Shown here piece after piece: positions 63,747 through 64,000 of a stretch of DNA of 64,000 nucleotides. The notes under the pieces are model-generated. The model saw nothing but the letters and a program-made list of their open reading frames with translations, had not been told where the DNA came from and ran no database searches. Each line of letters starts with the position of its first letter. Positions within the stretch are counted from its first letter, which is position 1. The translations under genes and the position numbers were made by a program. This DNA comes from Siphonodentalium dalli (Eukaryota > Mollusca > Scaphopoda > Gadilida > Siphonodentaliidae), in assembly GCA_032622095.1 (NCBI GenBank), contig CP136066.1, positions 115,897,319-115,961,318 of the forward strand. The letters run 5' to 3'.

Positions 63747-64000
63747 GATCATTTGTGGGTACCCGTTTCAATGTGAATGTCACTTCGGGCGGAAAAACTG
63801 ACCCGATGAAAATCTTCCCCATTCCCAGGAACCCCTATAAGTACGAACACAGACAACACGCTCATGTCTGTACACAGACACAACACGCTCATGTCTGGAC
63901 ACATACACGCTCTTTATCAACGACTCTGCGGATACGAACGCTCTTTAACTATCACGCGATTAACCCATGAATTACCATTGCGGTGGCGGGGGATTGGAGA

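Overview
The window is animal nuclear DNA. It is AT-rich and intron-bearing, with GT/AG splice sites, and is dense in transposon-derived repeats and simple sequence. I see no prokaryotic operons, rRNA, tRNA or CRISPR. The repeat style (many TTAA-flanked MITEs, foldback elements, and tandem repeats ending in runs of tccg) suggests a marine invertebrate, possibly a mollusc or another lophotrochozoan. That placement is inference; no species can be read from the sequence.

Only one convincing host gene is present: the 3' part of an SLC17-family (sialin / vesicular glutamate transporter-like) MFS transporter on the + strand. Eight coding exons were found at 1843-1930, 4174-4269, 6798-6940, 7628-7777, 8670-8819, 18227-18359, 23826-24073 and 29970-30260. 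All splice phases agree. With one copy of the duplicated exon they encode 382 residues, from the TM4-TM5 loop to the stop codon. The N-terminal exons must lie upstream of the window. Exons 7628-7777 and 8670-8819 are both exactly 150 nt and phase 0-0, and encode alternative versions of the same segment around TM7 (31 of 50 residues identical). They look like a mutually exclusive exon pair.

The introns are full of repeats. Intron 1 holds two MITEs joined head to tail through one shared TTAA. The last intron holds a 1.85-kb unit repeated about 2.6 times, ending in a (CT)n tract. Several loci (700-1445, 16537-17345, 31521-32018, and inside the 1.85-kb units) share an odd architecture: a large hairpin at one end and a CCAATCAGAAYGC motif at the other.

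From 30.3 kb to the end the window is essentially intergenic and repetitive. Main items are: an array of TTGGACTTAAGTCCAA palindromes (35.16-35.71 kb, smaller cluster at 48.34-48.48 kb); a decayed LINE reverse transcriptase gene (35.96-41.46 kb) split by a 3.9-kb foldback element whose two arms are about 1.95 kb each; two arrays of CCACCATGGTGG-type palindromes (41.68-42.17 and 46.03-46.64 kb) in opposite orientation; a ~415-bp foldback (45.56-45.97 kb); a long dispersed repeat shared by 20.54-21.87 and 50.25-53.19 kb; a 100-N assembly gap (56081-56180) next to a 121-bp tandem repeat; a hAT-like non-autonomous element with an 8-bp target duplication (59.73-60.94 kb); and further TTAA MITEs. 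Two copies of a repeat near 55.1 and 63.5 kb carry several TCAAGGTCA nuclear-receptor-type half-sites.

Apart from the SLC17-like gene and the LINE remnant, I support no protein-coding gene. Almost all other open frames are short, unconserved, or produced by tandem repeats.
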